Shown: positions 1-11,237, counted from the first letter of the stretch. The stretch is 64,000 bases of DNA from Sideroxydans sp. (GCA_028710605.1 JAQTTU010000003.1:124001-188000), one strand, 5' to 3'. Notes: generated from the letters alone by a model not told the origin. Made by a program: numbers and translations.

Positions 1-416
1 TCCTCGCACATCAGGAAGTAGCGCACGACGGTTACGACGAAGCGCTGTTGCTGGATGTGGACGGCTACGTGGCCGAAGGCGCGGGCGAAAATATTTTCGT
101 GGTGAAAAAAGGCAAGCTCTACACGCCCGATCTGACTTCGTGTCTGGAAGGCATCACGCGCGATTCCATCGTCACGCTGGCGAAAGACATGGGGCTGGAG
201 TTGATCGAGAAACGCATCACGCGCGATGAAGTGTATTGCGCCGACGAGGCGTTCTTCACCGGTACGGCGGCGGAAGTCACGCCCATCCGCGAACTGGATA
301 CGCGCACCATAGGCAGCGGCAGTCGCGGGCCGATCACCGCCAAATTGCAGGCGGCGTTCTTCGACATCGTGGCGGGCAAGAATGACAAGTACGCGCACTG
401 GCTGGCGCACGTTTAA
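1..416 (+). CDS. ilvE: Branched-chain amino acid aminotransferase, C-terminal part (5' end outside window)
   Basis: The frame is open from base 3, so the gene is cut by the window edge and only about 137 C-terminal residues are seen. The stretch [19 protein letters not shown] followed by [11 protein letters not shown] is the PLP fold-type IV aminotransferase region that binds the cofactor phosphate, typical of IlvE. The enzyme makes the last transamination in valine, leucine and isoleucine synthesis in the cytoplasm. The order ilvE, zinc-finger protein, waaF is common in betaproteobacteria. A 53-base hairpin follows the stop. Confidence 0.93.
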   Translation, partial: LAHQEVAHDGYDEALLLDVDGYVAEGAGENIFVVKKGKLYTPDLTSCLEGITRDSIVTLAKDMGLELIEKRITRDEVYCADEAFFTGTAAEVTPIRELDTRTIGSGSRGPITAKLQAAFFDIVAGKNDKYAHWLAHV

Positions 417-445
417 CATGGGCTTTTCGTTAGCCGTATTTTCAC

Positions 446-498
446 TGTAGGAGCGAGCTTGCTCGCGAAGTGCTTTCGCGAGCAAGCTCGCTCCTACA
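446..498. repeat. GTAG-type palindromic repeat with 24-bp perfect arms
   Basis: Arms at 446-469 and 475-498 are perfect inverse complements around a 5-base loop. Each arm reads TGTAGGAGCGAGCTTGCTCG plus CGAA, and itself contains the smaller hairpin GAGCGAGC/GCTCGC. GTAG followed by a small hairpin is the layout of REP sequences associated with RAYT transposases. It lies between ilvE and the zinc-finger gene and could also stop transcription or protect the mRNA end. Confidence 0.85.
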
Positions 499-555
499 AA
501 TATTCTCGGCCTAATGAACTATCCGGTTTTAACTTTACGCAACAAAGGGAAATAC

Positions 556-756
556 ATGTCCAACGAAAACATCACGCAGCGTTATGTTGAAGTCACCGCA
601 GAAGCCTTGCCTTTGTTCTGCCCGACACCGGATGCCAGCCTGTGGAACGCGCATCCGCGTGTCGCCATTCCGGTGGACAAGCTGGGCGAAGCGCGCTGCC
701 CGTATTGCGGCACGCTGTACAAATTCAAAGGCGATTTGCCCAAAGGCCACCATTAA
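556..756 (+). CDS. Small CHCC zinc-finger domain protein (66 aa)
   Basis: Cys22, His33, Cys48 and Cys51 give the C-H-C-C pattern of the zf-CHCC family (bacterial relatives of the NDUFS6 subunit of complex I). The ATG at 556 is preceded by an AAAGGGA ribosome site; an in-frame ATG at 514 lies upstream without one. The product is a tiny cytoplasmic protein without signal peptide or membrane segment. It sits 23 bases before waaF and is probably cotranscribed. The molecular role of these short versions is not established. Confidence 0.85.
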   Translation: MSNENITQRYVEVTAEALPLFCPTPDASLWNAHPRVAIPVDKLGEARCPYCGTLYKFKGDLPKGHH

Positions 757-779
757 ATCGCGCCTGTTTGTCCAATCCC

Positions 780-1793
780 ATGAATAAAATTCTCGTCATC
801 GCGCCAAGCTGGGTCGGCGACTGCGTGCTGATGCAGCCCATGCTGCATCGCTTACTGCAACGCCACCCCGGAGCCATCATCGACGTGCTCGCGCCGTCGT
901 GGACGGCAAAATTGCTGCACCAGTTGCCGGAAGTGAACGAGGTCATCGACAACCCGTTCCCGCACGGCAAGCTGGGATTGGGCGAGCGCCGACGGCTGGG
1001 TGTGCAGTTGCGCGATGCCCAATACGACCAAGCCATCGTGCTGCCCAACTCGTGGAAATCCGCGCTGGTTCCGTTCTTCGCCGACATCCCGCTGCGCACC
1101 GGCTTCGTCGGCGAAATGCGCTACGGCCTGCTCAACGACGCGCGCAAATTGAACGAGAAAAAACTGCCGCTGATGGTGGAACGTTTCGCGCAACTGGCCG
1201 AAGCGGTACAGGACGAAATCGCGCGCCCGCTACCGTCGCCCAGCTTGCGGGCAAGCGAGGCGCAACGCGCGGCGGCGCTGGCAAAATTCGGCTTGACGCT
1301 GGAAAAGCCAGTCGCGGTATTTTGCCCCGGCGCGGAATACGGCGAAGCGAAACGCTGGCCCGCGCATTACTACGCCGAACTGGCGCAGCATCTGCGCGCG
1401 GATGGTTATGAAGTGTGGTTGATCGGCTCGCCCAAGGACAAGGAAGTCGCCGACAAAATCGTGGCGCTGGGCAATGAGCCGTGCCGCAATTTTTGCGGTG
1501 CAACCGATTTGACGGAAGCCATCGCGCTGCTGTCGTGCGCCGATCTGGTAGTGAGCAACGATTCCGGTTTGATGCATATCGCCGCCGCGCTGGACAGGCC
1601 GCTGCTGGCGATCTTCGGCTCCAGCAGCCCGCAATTCACCCCGCCGCTGTCGGACAACGCGCAAGTGCTCAAGATTGATATTTCATGCAGCCCCTGCTTC
1701 AAACGCGAATGCCCGCAGGGGCATTTCAACTGCATGCTCAAACTGACCCCGAAACTGGTCGAACGCTACATTCCGGTGCATCATAAGAAATAG
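780..1793 (+). CDS. waaF: ADP-heptose:LPS heptosyltransferase II
   Basis: A 337-residue glycosyltransferase family 9 protein that adds the second heptose to the lipopolysaccharide inner core at the inner membrane. The start MNKILVIAPSWVGDCVL is the classic WaaF N-terminus. The C-terminal nucleotide-sugar site shows SNDSGLMHIAAAL and FGSSSPQFTPPL. The frame is open back to 642, but that extension overlaps the upstream gene and does not resemble the family, so ATG 780 was chosen. Downstream lie a short repeat copy and a 29-bp-arm hairpin shared with the convergent alaS. Confidence 0.95.
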   Translation: MNKILVIAPSWVGDCVLMQPMLHRLLQRHPGAIIDVLAPSWTAKLLHQLPEVNEVIDNPFPHGKLGLGERRRLGVQLRDAQYDQAIVLPNSWKSALVPFFADIPLRTGFVGEMRYGLLNDARKLNEKKLPLMVERFAQLAEAVQDEIARPLPSPSLRASEAQRAAALAKFGLTLEKPVAVFCPGAEYGEAKRWPAHYYAELAQHLRADGYEVWLIGSPKDKEVADKIVALGNEPCRNFCGATDLTEAIALLSCADLVVSNDSGLMHIAAALDRPLLAIFGSSSPQFTPPLSDNAQVLKIDISCSPCFKRECPQGHFNCMLKLTPKLVERYIPVHHKK

Positions 1794-1802
1794 CAACCTC
1801 TT

Positions 1803-1835
1803 GCAGATCGCCTATTGACGGACATCTTCACGAAG
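1803..1835 (+). repeat. GCCTATTGACGGGC-family repeat, partial copy a
   Basis: It contains GATCGCCTATTGACGGACAT, one mismatch from the core shared by eight other loci in this window. Only the right half of the full element is recognisable. It lies just after the waaF stop. Confidence 0.7.
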
Positions 1836-1880
1836 TGGGGTGAACGGAGTTGTATTTCGATTGGAGCGTAAGCGCACAGC

Positions 1881-1951
1881 GTAGGGTGGATAAGCGTAGC
1901 GCATCCACCAGCACACTTTGAAGGTGGATGCGCTACGCTTATCCACCCTAC
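1881..1951. repeat. GTAG-type hairpin with 29-bp perfect arms
   Basis: Arms 1881-1909 and 1923-1951 are perfect inverse complements beginning GTAGGGTGGATAAGCG. The hairpin sits between the convergent waaF and alaS stop codons, where it may act on both transcripts. It is the same class as the hairpins at 446, 38275, 39732 and 49681, but a different sequence. Confidence 0.85.
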
Positions 1952-1955
1952 AAGA

Positions 1956-4664
1956 TTACAACTTCACCTTCACCCAGCCTTGAACAGAAGCCAACGCCGC
2001 CGCCAGATGTTCCGGCTGCGTGCCACCCGCCTGTGCCATGTCCGGCCTGCCGCCGCCTTTGCCGCCGACTTGTTGCGCGACGAAGTTGACCAGCTCGCCC
2101 GCTTTGACTTTGGAGGTTGCATCCGCCGTCACGCCCGCGATCAGACTCACTTTGCCGTCGTTGACCGAGGCCAACAAAATCACGGCGGATTTGAGTTTGT
2201 CTTTCAGTTTGTCCAGCGTCTCGCGCAACACCGCCGCGTCCGCACCGTCCAGCTTGGCGGCCAGCACTTTCACGCCGTTGATGTCTTGCGCCTGATTCAA
2301 TAATTCGTCGCCTTGCGCGGAAGCGAGTTTGGATTTCAATGCAGCCAGTTCTTTTTCCAGCGACTTCACGTTGTCGAGGATTTGAGCTATGCGCGCGGCG
2401 GCTTCCTGCGGCTGAGATTTCACCGCATCGGCCACTTGTTGCAACTGCTGTTCCTGTTGTTGCACCAGCGCCAATGCGCCTTCACCGGTCACCGCTTCCA
2501 CGCGGCGCACGCCAGCGGCCACGCCGCTCTCGGCCACGATCTTGAACAGGCCGATGTCGCCGGTACGCTTCACATGTGTACCGCCGCACAACTCGATGGA
2601 AGAGCCGATGTTCAGCACGCGCACCACGTCGCCGTATTTCTCGCCGAACAGCATCATCGCGCCGGTCTTCTGTGCATCGTCGATCGCCATCACGCGCGAC
2701 TGGCATTCGGCATTCGCCAGAATCTCGGCATTCACCAGCGCTTCCACTTTGCGAATCTCGGCATCGCTCATCGGCTGCGTATGCACGAAATCGAAGCGCG
2801 TCTTGTCGCCATCCACTTGCGAACCTTTTTGCTGCACATGCGTGCCCAGCACTTCGCGCAAGGCCTTGTGCATCAGGTGCGTGGCACTGTGGTTGCGCAT
2901 GGTCGCGTAGCGCGCCGCCACATCCACTTTGGCGGTCACACCGTTGCCCACCCTCAGCTTGCCGGTCTTCACCACGCCGTGGTGTCCGAACACCGTGGCT
3001 TGAATCTTCTGCGTGTCTTCCACCGCGAAGATGCCATGCACACTGCGCAATTCGCCGCTGTCGCCGACCTGGCCGCCGGACTCGGCGTAGAACGGTGTGT
3101 CGTCCAACACCACCACGCCCATGTCGCCTTCGACCAGTTCATTCACTTCAGCGCCGTCCTTGTACAGCGCGAGGATGTTGCCCTTGTGTTCCAGCGTGTC
3201 GTAACCGTGGAAAGTCGTGGCTGGACCGGAATATTCGAGGTTGGTCGCCATCTTGAATTTGCCCGCGGCGCGCGCCTGCTCTTTTTGCTGCGCCATCGCT
3301 TTGTCGAACGCGGCCACATCCACCGTCACGCCGTGTTCGCGGCACACGTCCTGCGTCAGGTCGAGCGGAAAGCCGTAGGTGTCGTGCAGCTTGAAGGCCA
3401 ACTCGCCAGGCAGCACGCTTGTCGGAAAAAATCCCGTTAATGGTATGGTTAGGCGCTGACTTGTACGCAATTCATTCCCGACTCGCTCCTCAGTAACTGT
3501 ACTCCTGTAGTACTCACCTTTAACTTTGGCAATCTCCACATTCAAGATTTCCATACCGTGCTCCAAAGTTTCGAAGAAGCGCTCTTCTTCCTGCTTGAGA
3601 ATTTCCATCACGCGCACTTGCGCCGCAGCCAAATCGGGAAATGCCACGCCCATTTCGCCAACTAAGTCCGGTACCAGCTTGTAGAAGAACGCATCGCGCG
3701 CGCCCAGCTTGTAGCCGTGGCGGATGGCGCGACGGATGATGCGGCGCAGCACGTAGCCGCGACCTTCGTTGCCGGGGATCACGCCGTCGGCGATGAGGAA
3801 GGAGCAGGCGCGGATGTGATCGGCCAGCACTTTAAGCGAAGGCGAATCCAGGTCGGCGCAATTGGTCTCGCGTGCCGCCGCTTTGATCAGCGCCTGGAAC
3901 AGATCGATCTCGTAGTTGGCATGCACATGCTGCAACACCGCCGAGATGCGCTCCAGGCCCATGCCGGTATCGACGGAAGGCTTGGGCAGCGGATGCATCA
4001 CGCCCGCTTCGTCGCGGTTGAACTGCATGAACACGTTGTTCCAGATTTCGATGAAGCGGTCACCGTCTTCACCGGGGCTGCCGGGCGGGCCGCCGGGAAT
4101 ATGTTCGCCGTGGTCGTAAAATATTTCGGTGCAAGGACCGCACGGGCCGGTGTCGCCCATCATCCAGAAATTGTCGGAGGCATAACGCGCACCCTTGTTG
4201 TCGCCGATGCGGATCACGCGCTCGGCAGGCACGCCGATCTCTTTGGTCCAGATGTCATACGCCTCGTCGTCCTCGGCATACACGGTGACCGTGAGCTTAT
4301 CCTTGGGCAGCTTGAACACCACCGTGAGCAGTTCCCACGCGTAGTTGATCGCGTCGCGCTTGAAGTAATCGCCGAAACTGAAGTTGCCCAGCATCTCGAA
4401 GAAAGTGTGGTGGCGCGCGGTGTAGCCGACGTTCTCCAGATCGTTGTGCTTGCCCCCGGCGCGCACGCATTTCTGCGAAGAAGCGGCGCGCGTGTAAGGA
4501 CGCTTGTCGAAACCGAGAAACACATCCTTGAACTGGTTCATGCCCGCGTTGGTGAACAACAGCGTCGGATCCTCGTGCGGCACCAGCGAACTGGAAGCGA
4601 CTACCGTGTGGCCTTTGGAGGCGAAAAAATCGAGAAACTGCTGGCGGATTTCACTGCTTTTCAT
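1956..4664 (-). CDS. alaS: Alanyl-tRNA synthetase
   Basis: A 902-residue class II tRNA synthetase that charges tRNA-Ala. The N-terminal catalytic domain starts [19 protein letters not shown]. The editing domain has the zinc-binding motifs NHSATHLMH (HxxxH) and [15 protein letters not shown]-terminal coiled segment and a [15 protein letters not shown] glycine-rich domain close the protein. It is about 27 residues longer than the usual size of near 875. The excess maps to about 35 codons (3417-3521) between the helical tRNA-recognition part and [15 protein letters not shown], where the family normally runs straight through. The insertion keeps the frame. Confidence 0.96.
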   Translation of the reverse strand: MKSSEIRQQFLDFFASKGHTVVASSSLVPHEDPTLLFTNAGMNQFKDVFLGFDKRPYTRAASSQKCVRAGGKHNDLENVGYTARHHTFFEMLGNFSFGDYFKRDAINYAWELLTVVFKLPKDKLTVTVYAEDDEAYDIWTKEIGVPAERVIRIGDNKGARYASDNFWMMGDTGPCGPCTEIFYDHGEHIPGGPPGSPGEDGDRFIEIWNNVFMQFNRDEAGVMHPLPKPSVDTGMGLERISAVLQHVHANYEIDLFQALIKAAARETNCADLDSPSLKVLADHIRACSFLIADGVIPGNEGRGYVLRRIIRRAIRHGYKLGARDAFFYKLVPDLVGEMGVAFPDLAAAQVRVMEILKQEEERFFETLEHGMEILNVEIAKVKGEYYRSTVTEERVGNELRTSQRLTIPLTGFFPTSVLPGELAFKLHDTYGFPLDLTQDVCREHGVTVDVAAFDKAMAQQKEQARAAGKFKMATNLEYSGPATTFHGYDTLEHKGNILALYKDGAEVNELVEGDMGVVVLDDTPFYAESGGQVGDSGELRSVHGIFAVEDTQKIQATVFGHHGVVKTGKLRVGNGVTAKVDVAARYATMRNHSATHLMHKALREVLGTHVQQKGSQVDGDKTRFDFVHTQPMSDAEIRKVEALVNAEILANAECQSRVMAIDDAQKTGAMMLFGEKYGDVVRVLNIGSSIELCGGTHVKRTGDIGLFKIVAESGVAAGVRRVEAVTGEGALALVQQQEQQLQQVADAVKSQPQEAAARIAQILDNVKSLEKELAALKSKLASAQGDELLNQAQDINGVKVLAAKLDGADAAVLRETLDKLKDKLKSAVILLASVNDGKVSLIAGVTADATSKVKAGELVNFVAQQVGGKGGGRPDMAQAGGTQPEHLAAALASVQGWVKVKL
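3417..3521 (-). repeat. In-frame 105-base insertion inside alaS
   Basis: The codons between IAKVK and VLPGELAFK encode a 35-residue stretch beginning [20 protein letters not shown] that has no counterpart in AlaS as I know the family. It is AT-richer than its flanks. No clear long palindrome is visible, so its origin is uncertain. A repeat-element insertion, as seen in folC in this window, is one explanation. Confidence 0.5.
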
Positions 4665-4782
4665 CGTTGCACCTTGAGCTTAAAAGTCACATTCCAGGCA
4701 GGCTGGAAAAGGCGCGCATCATACCATGGAGAGGGATTTAGACGCTTTGGCGGGGAACGTCTAAACTGACAACCTGCGTGGC

Positions 4783-4814
4783 AAAAAAGAACCGCCCCTT
4801 TCGAGGCGGTTTTG
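4783..4814 (-). terminator. Rho-independent terminator
   Basis: A stem AACCGCC/GGCGGTT with an 8-base loop is followed on the minus strand by TCTTTTTT. It terminates leftward transcription from the 4.8-5.5 kb region just before the alaS promoter. The plus strand reads GGCGGTTTTGG, a weaker tail. Confidence 0.75.
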
Positions 4815-4817
4815 GTA

Positions 4818-4904
4818 CTAGCTTGAGAAGAACATGAGCAATAGGCCAATCATCTGTACCACCTGCTTGTAGCTCAACTCTAGTTTTATTGTCAGTTTCA
4901 ACAT
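4818..4904 (-). CDS. Possible 28-residue hydrophobic small protein
   Basis: ATG at 4904 is preceded by AAGGTGCAAACC, a plausible ribosome site. The 28-codon frame starts MLKLTIKLELSYKQVVQMIG and ends in LLLMFFSS: a charged, amphipathic N-terminal half and a hydrophobic tail. The stop lies three bases before the terminator at 4783-4814, which supports a transcribed unit. A 14-bp palindrome TGGCAGCGCTGCCA lies at 4925-4938, about 20 bases upstream. I do not recognise the peptide. It may be a leader or membrane-active peptide, or a chance frame. Confidence 0.35.
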   Translation of the reverse strand: MLKLTIKLELSYKQVVQMIGLLLMFFSS

Positions 4905-5228
4905 GGTTTGCACCTTGTTTACGCTGGCAGCGCTGCCAACTTGTTAAGGGTCGGCTATTTGTAACACGCCGTTGCGTAGCGTGGCTCTCGGCTTACCGCG
5001 AATAGCTTTGAGCAGCGGCTTGGTTATTCCATTGGGTAGCTATGAAAGCGCGCCTACATTTGTTAACGCGGTTAAGTTTCCGCGATTTCTTCGCGCTTTC
5101 GAACGCCCTTTGGAGCCGCACCTTTAGCGGTCATCACACCGCATTCCGAGGCTGATGACCTCGAAAACCGTATTCCCCATTCCCACTTTTCGTAGTCTTA
5201 AGGTTATTAATACCAAAGCTCGAATGCT
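4905..5228. other. Gene-poor interval with small hairpins
   Basis: About 320 bases without a convincing gene. Visible are the 14-bp palindrome at 4925-4938 and a GAGGTCATCAGCCTC hairpin near 5150 (minus-strand sense). Together with the terminator at 4783 the interval could be the body of a leftward small RNA or a long leader. I could not match it to a known RNA family. Confidence 0.4.
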
Positions 5229-5474
5229 CTAAATGCTCGATCCCGTATTTCTTGGGAGTTGAGCGCTAATACTCTTATATGCATCATTCACTGCCACAAT
5301 AAGTTCCTTGTCCGGGTGTTCTGCTTTATTGAGCCTTTGGATAAGGGGTATAAATTGTTGAGAGAATTCAAAGTTTAGTTCAGTCTTCCTTACCTCTTTC
5401 CAAGCAAGAGCTTGTAGCAACGCGCCTTGAACGATAACAAGACCGTGGATTGTTTTGATATTGGACTCACTCAT
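5229..5474 (-). CDS. Hypothetical 81-residue protein
   Basis: The ATG is preceded by TAAGGAGGTTAT, a near-perfect ribosome site, which is the best evidence for expression. The protein starts MSESNIKTIHGLVIVQGALL and looks cytoplasmic and helical, with no signal peptide or membrane segment. Base composition is AT-richer than the recA and alaS genes on either side, suggesting recent acquisition. I do not recognise a family. Confidence 0.6.
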   Translation of the reverse strand: MSESNIKTIHGLVIVQGALLQALAWKEVRKTELNFEFSQQFIPLIQRLNKAEHPDKELIVAVNDAYKSISAQLPRNTGSSI

Positions 5475-5551
5475 ATAACCTCCTTAGGCAAAACTATATA
5501 TGTAACGTAAAAAAATGCGGTTCTCCAAGCTGCGCAATATAGCAGTCATCG

Positions 5552-5990
5552 TCAATCTTCCATTTCCGCCACACGCAACACCTTAAAAATCACCTCCATC
5601 GAAAACCCCCGCGATTGCAAAAAACGCATCTGCTTGGCCTTTTCTTTGGCATCCTGCGCCACAACACCGAACTTCCTTCGCCACACTTCCCTCGCCGCTT
5701 CCAGTTCAGTTTCTTTCAGTTGCGGAATCGCATCGGCGATCAAATTTTCGTCTATGCCTTTCTGGCGGAGTTCGTGGGTGATGCGTTGGGTGCCGTAGCG
5801 GCTGCGTTTGGCGTGGACCAGTTGGGTGGCGGCGCGTGCGTCGGAGAGCCAGTCGCGTTTCTCCAGCTCGTCCAGCACGGCATTGAGGTCTTCGCCTTGC
5901 TGCACGTGCGGCAACAATTTGCTGTGCAGTTCGGCGCGACTATGCTCGCGCCGCGCCAGATATTGCATGGCGCGGACGCGCAGGCTTAAT

Positions 5991-6007
<17 letters not shown>
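5552..6007 (-). CDS. recX: Recombination regulatory protein RecX
   Basis: A 151-residue all-helical protein with the RecX three-helix repeats. Typical pieces are [36 protein letters not shown] and [16 protein letters not shown]. RecX caps and inhibits RecA filaments. Its start overlaps the end of recA by 17 bases, so the two are translationally coupled in one operon. Confidence 0.95.
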
Positions 6008-7007
<1,000 letters not shown>

Positions 7008-7067
7008 GGTGTTTCCCCTTTGAAAAAATTGTGGGACGGATTGTGGCACAACATATTGCAGTTGTAC

Positions 7068-7081
7068 AGAACGTTCGTTCT
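7068..7081. promoter_or_regulatory. Candidate SOS (LexA) operator upstream of recA
   Basis: AGAACGTTCGTTCT has arms AGAAC/GTTCT and matches the GAAC-N4-GTTC spacing of the LexA box known from Gram-positive bacteria. It lies where a recA promoter is expected. No CTGT-N8-ACAG box of the E. coli type was found in the interval between pncC and recA. The assignment rests on position and pattern only. Confidence 0.4.
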
Positions 7082-7090
7082 CGATTTATT

Positions 7091-7582
7091 TCAGGCTGTT
7101 TTGCTGAGGTTTTGCAGCAGTTCGAGCACGCCTTGCAACGCGATGCGCACCGACTGTTCACGCACGGCGGCGCGGTCACCCGGCAGCAGATGGCGGCGCG
7201 CAAACACTGCGCCGTCACGCAACGCCCAAGCGAACCACACCGTGCCGACCGGCTTTTCCGGCGTGCCGCCGGTGGGTCCGGCGACTCCGCTGATGGCCAG
7301 TGCGATGTGGGCATGGCTGTGCTGCAACGCGCCCGCCGCCATCTCGCGCACGGTGGCTTCGGACACTGCACCATGCGCCTCCAGCGTGGCTTGGCGCACG
7401 CCCAGCATCTCGACTTTGGCTGTGTTGGTGTAGGTAACAAAACCGCGCTCGAACCACGCCGAACTGCCGGAGATTTCCGTGACCGCCTGCGCCACACCGC
7501 CGCCCGTGCAGGACTCGGCGGTGGTCAACATCATGCCTTGGGCTTTGAGCGCTGCGCCGACTTGTGTGGAAAGTTCGTTCAT
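7091..7582 (-). CDS. pncC: Nicotinamide-nucleotide amidohydrolase (CinA C-terminal domain)
   Basis: A 163-residue stand-alone CinA C-terminal domain, an NMN deamidase of the pyridine nucleotide salvage cycle. TTAESCTGGGVAQAVTEISG carries the catalytic Ser-Cys region, and ISGVAGPTGGTPEKPVGTV is the second conserved loop. Its place directly upstream of recA-recX is widespread in proteobacteria. A gap of 83 bases containing the putative recA operator separates it from recA. Confidence 0.92.
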   Translation of the reverse strand: MNELSTQVGAALKAQGMMLTTAESCTGGGVAQAVTEISGSSAWFERGFVTYTNTAKVEMLGVRQATLEAHGAVSEATVREMAAGALQHSHAHIALAISGVAGPTGGTPEKPVGTVWFAWALRDGAVFARRHLLPGDRAAVREQSVRIALQGVLELLQNLSKTA

Positions 7583-7607
7583 ATTTTGAAAACCTTAAAC
7601 CCAATTT

Positions 7608-7694
7608 GCCACAGAGTACACAGAGATCACAGAGAAAACCGCGTTACGGAAAGTTTCTGCCTTACCTCTCTGTGTACTCTGTGTCCTCTGTGGC
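7608..7694. repeat. CACAGAG tandem-unit hairpin
   Basis: The left arm has three spaced CACAGAG units at 7611-7634. The right arm near 7667-7694 carries the inverse units CTCTGTG. The whole folds as a long imperfect hairpin between metZ and pncC. The same family recurs at 13953, 38187 and 44902. Confidence 0.8.
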
Positions 7695-7706
7695 TAAAAT
7701 TGTTTT

Positions 7707-8876
7707 TTAAGCCAACCCGCGCGCCAGATCGTTCTGAATATCCACTACCGCTTCCAGCCCTACCGCGATGCGGATCAGGCCGTCGCTGATGCCCGCCGCC
7801 GCGCGCGCTTCCGGCGAGATGCGCGCATGCGTGGTGGTCGCGGGATGGGTGATGGTGGTCTTGGTGTCGCCCAGATTGGCGGTGATGGACAGCATTCTAG
7901 TGTTGTCGATCACGCGCCACGCCGCCGCTTTGCCGCCCTTCACCTCGAACGCCACGATGCCGCCGCCGGTCTTCTGTTGCTGCATCGCCAGCGCGTGTTG
8001 CGGGTGCGATGGCAGGCCGGGATAGAACACGCGCGCCACATTGGGTTGCTGTTCCAGCCATTGCGCCAGTTGCAGCGCGTTAGCCGAATGCGCGTCCATG
8101 CGCAGTTTGAGCGTCTCCAGCCCTTTCAAAAACACCCACGCGTTGAACGCGCTCATGGTCGGGCCGGTGGTGCGCAGGAAACCATAGACCGGCTCCATCA
8201 ATTTCTTGCTGCCCAGCACCGCGCCGCCCAGCACGCGGCCTTGGCCGTCGATGTATTTGGTGGCGGAATGGATCACGATGTCCGCGCCCAAGTCCAGCGG
8301 GCGTTGCAGTATCGGCGTGCAGAAACAGTTATCGACCGCCAGCAGTGCACCGCAGCTTTTCGCCACGGCAGCAATCGCCGCGATGTCGGAAATTTCGGTG
8401 AGCGGATTGGACGGCGTTTCCAGAAAAAACAGTTTGGTGTTGGGACGCACCGCCGCCTGCCACTCAGCCACATCGGTGGCGGAAACATAAGTAGTTTCTA
8501 CGCCAAATTTCTTGAAGTAGTTGTTGAAGGTGTTGGTGGTCGCGCCGAATAAACTGCGCGATGCGACGATGTGGTCGCCCGACTTCAGCAGCGCCATGAC
8601 AGTCGCCAGAATCGCGGCCATGCCGCTCGCCACCGCCACGCATTGCTCCGCACCTTCCAAGGCCGCGAGTCGCTGCTCGAACATGGTGACGGTGGGATTG
8701 GTGAAGCGCGCGTAGATGTTGCCCGGCTCTTCGCCGATGAAGCGTTTCGCGGCCTGCTCGGCACTGTCGAACGTGAAGCTGGAAGTGAGGAACAGCGCTT
8801 CGCTGTGTTCGTGAAACTGGCTGCGCTCTATGCCCGCGCGCACGGCCAGTGTTTCCGGTTGATATGACTCGCTCAT
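7707..8876 (-). CDS. metZ: O-succinylhomoserine sulfhydrylase
   Basis: A 389-residue Cys/Met-metabolism PLP enzyme that makes homocysteine from O-succinylhomoserine and sulfide. The PLP lysine lies in IHSATKYIDGQGRVLGG, and the substrate loop near the start is YARFTNPTV. ATG 8876 with AAAGGAAATTAAC before it was preferred over an ATG 39 bases upstream. The location next to purF, cvpA, folC, accD and trp genes is the standard betaproteobacterial arrangement, which favours metZ over cystathionine gamma-lyase or synthase. Confidence 0.92.
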   Translation of the reverse strand: MSESYQPETLAVRAGIERSQFHEHSEALFLTSSFTFDSAEQAAKRFIGEEPGNIYARFTNPTVTMFEQRLAALEGAEQCVAVASGMAAILATVMALLKSGDHIVASRSLFGATTNTFNNYFKKFGVETTYVSATDVAEWQAAVRPNTKLFFLETPSNPLTEISDIAAIAAVAKSCGALLAVDNCFCTPILQRPLDLGADIVIHSATKYIDGQGRVLGGAVLGSKKLMEPVYGFLRTTGPTMSAFNAWVFLKGLETLKLRMDAHSANALQLAQWLEQQPNVARVFYPGLPSHPQHALAMQQQKTGGGIVAFEVKGGKAAAWRVIDNTRMLSITANLGDTKTTITHPATTTHARISPEARAAAGISDGLIRIAVGLEAVVDIQNDLARGLA

Positions 8877-8902
8877 GTTAATTTCCTTTTTAGTGATCGG
8901 CC

Positions 8903-8980
8903 CGCAAGCCAGCAAATACGGGCATCTCCATCATTCGCATAACGTAGAACGCCTATTGACGGGCGTTCCCGAGCAGATGG
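8903..8980 (+). repeat. GCCTATTGACGGGC-family repeat, copy b
   Basis: A nearly complete copy. A left part CGCAAGCCAGCAAATACGGG is followed by the hairpin GAACGCC/GGCGTTC around TATTGACG, preceded by GTA. It lies upstream of metZ and is the mirror of copies c, d, e and f in orientation. Confidence 0.8.
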
Positions 8981-9011
8981 CATTTCAAAACCGGATTTTT
9001 GACCGCATAAA

Positions 9012-9043
9012 AAACCCGGCAAGCTTTGCGCTAAACCGGGTTT
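9012..9043 (-). terminator. Rho-independent terminator after the DUF2442 gene
   Basis: The stem AAACCCGG/CCGGGTTT is followed on the minus strand by a T run (GGGTTTTTTATG). It lies about 110 bases past the end of the DUF4160-DUF2442 unit and before metZ, so it separates these leftward transcripts. Confidence 0.7.
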
Positions 9044-9154
9044 CCCTCGCTTTAGCTGTATTTGTAAAGCGCCCGCAAGCTGTTACTCAAATCGGCGCAG
9101 ACGAAAAGTAGCACTCGCAATCACTAGCCGTCAATCGGCATCGGTGTTTTTCGA

Positions 9155-9391
9155 TCAAACTGCGACCGAATCGTCGTAAAGCGTTTCCGGCGCAATATCA
9201 ATTTCCCCAGGCCATACCACCGTGCCGTAATCGACGTGCGCCCGACCAAACAAAGCGGGCTGCGCGATTCGATTCCACGGCTTCATCGCAAGCAGCGGTC
9301 GCATGTCAAATCTGCGGCGTTCACCATTCTCAAACTCAAGATCGAGTTGAAAATCCGGGCGGGTATGGACGGCAATAACATCTATCAACAT
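9155..9391 (-). CDS. DUF2442 domain protein
   Basis: A 78-residue protein with the DUF2442 layout: a short beta-rich domain (VIAVHTRPDFQLDLEFENGE) and the tail GEIDIAPETLYDD. ATG 9391 was chosen because GAGG lies 7 bases before it; the GTG four codons upstream overlaps the previous stop. It is coupled to the DUF4160 gene, a pairing often met near toxin-antitoxin loci. Function is unproven. Confidence 0.8.
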   Translation of the reverse strand: MLIDVIAVHTRPDFQLDLEFENGERRRFDMRPLLAMKPWNRIAQPALFGRAHVDYGTVVWPGEIDIAPETLYDDSVAV

Positions 9392-9399
9392 TTTCGGCC

Positions 9400-9669
9400 T
9401 CACTGAAGCGGGGCGATGCGGAATGGTTGGTCACCATTGACCGCCAATTCCCAATCGACCAGCAATTCTTCCTTGTGAATTTCAATCCAAGCCTGAACCA
9501 TTTTCAACTGCTTAGGGGGCAAGCTCCCTTCAAGCAGCACACCATCATCCAAGGAAACGGAAGACTCTTCGCCTTGGTATCTGATATGAATATGCGGAAG
9601 ATGATGGCGACGATTGTCCCGAAAATACATCAGAACCAGAATCCCATAAAACATACTGATAGTTGGCAT
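9400..9669 (-). CDS. DUF4160 domain protein
   Basis: An 89-residue protein. RDNRRHHLPHIHIRYQGEE is the signature of DUF4160, with a His-rich H-x-PHIH core. The start has a strong GAGGAGATTTC ribosome site. The stop lies nine bases before the ATG of the DUF2442 gene, so the two are translated together. The pair is inserted between metZ and purF, which are normally closer neighbours. A toxin-antitoxin-like role is possible but inferred only from pairing and size. Confidence 0.82.
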   Translation of the reverse strand: MPTISMFYGILVLMYFRDNRRHHLPHIHIRYQGEESSVSLDDGVLLEGSLPPKQLKMVQAWIEIHKEELLVDWELAVNGDQPFRIAPLQ

Positions 9670-9678
9670 GAAATCTCC

Positions 9679-11205
<1,527 letters not shown>

Positions 11206-11237
11206 AGTTTTTTTGCTTCTCTGTAAAGTTGAACCGT

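Noticed and set aside
3450-3470. GTTAGGCG in the alaS insertion resembles an attC core
   Set aside because: No RYYYAAC partner or inner arms lie at attC distance; a chance match.
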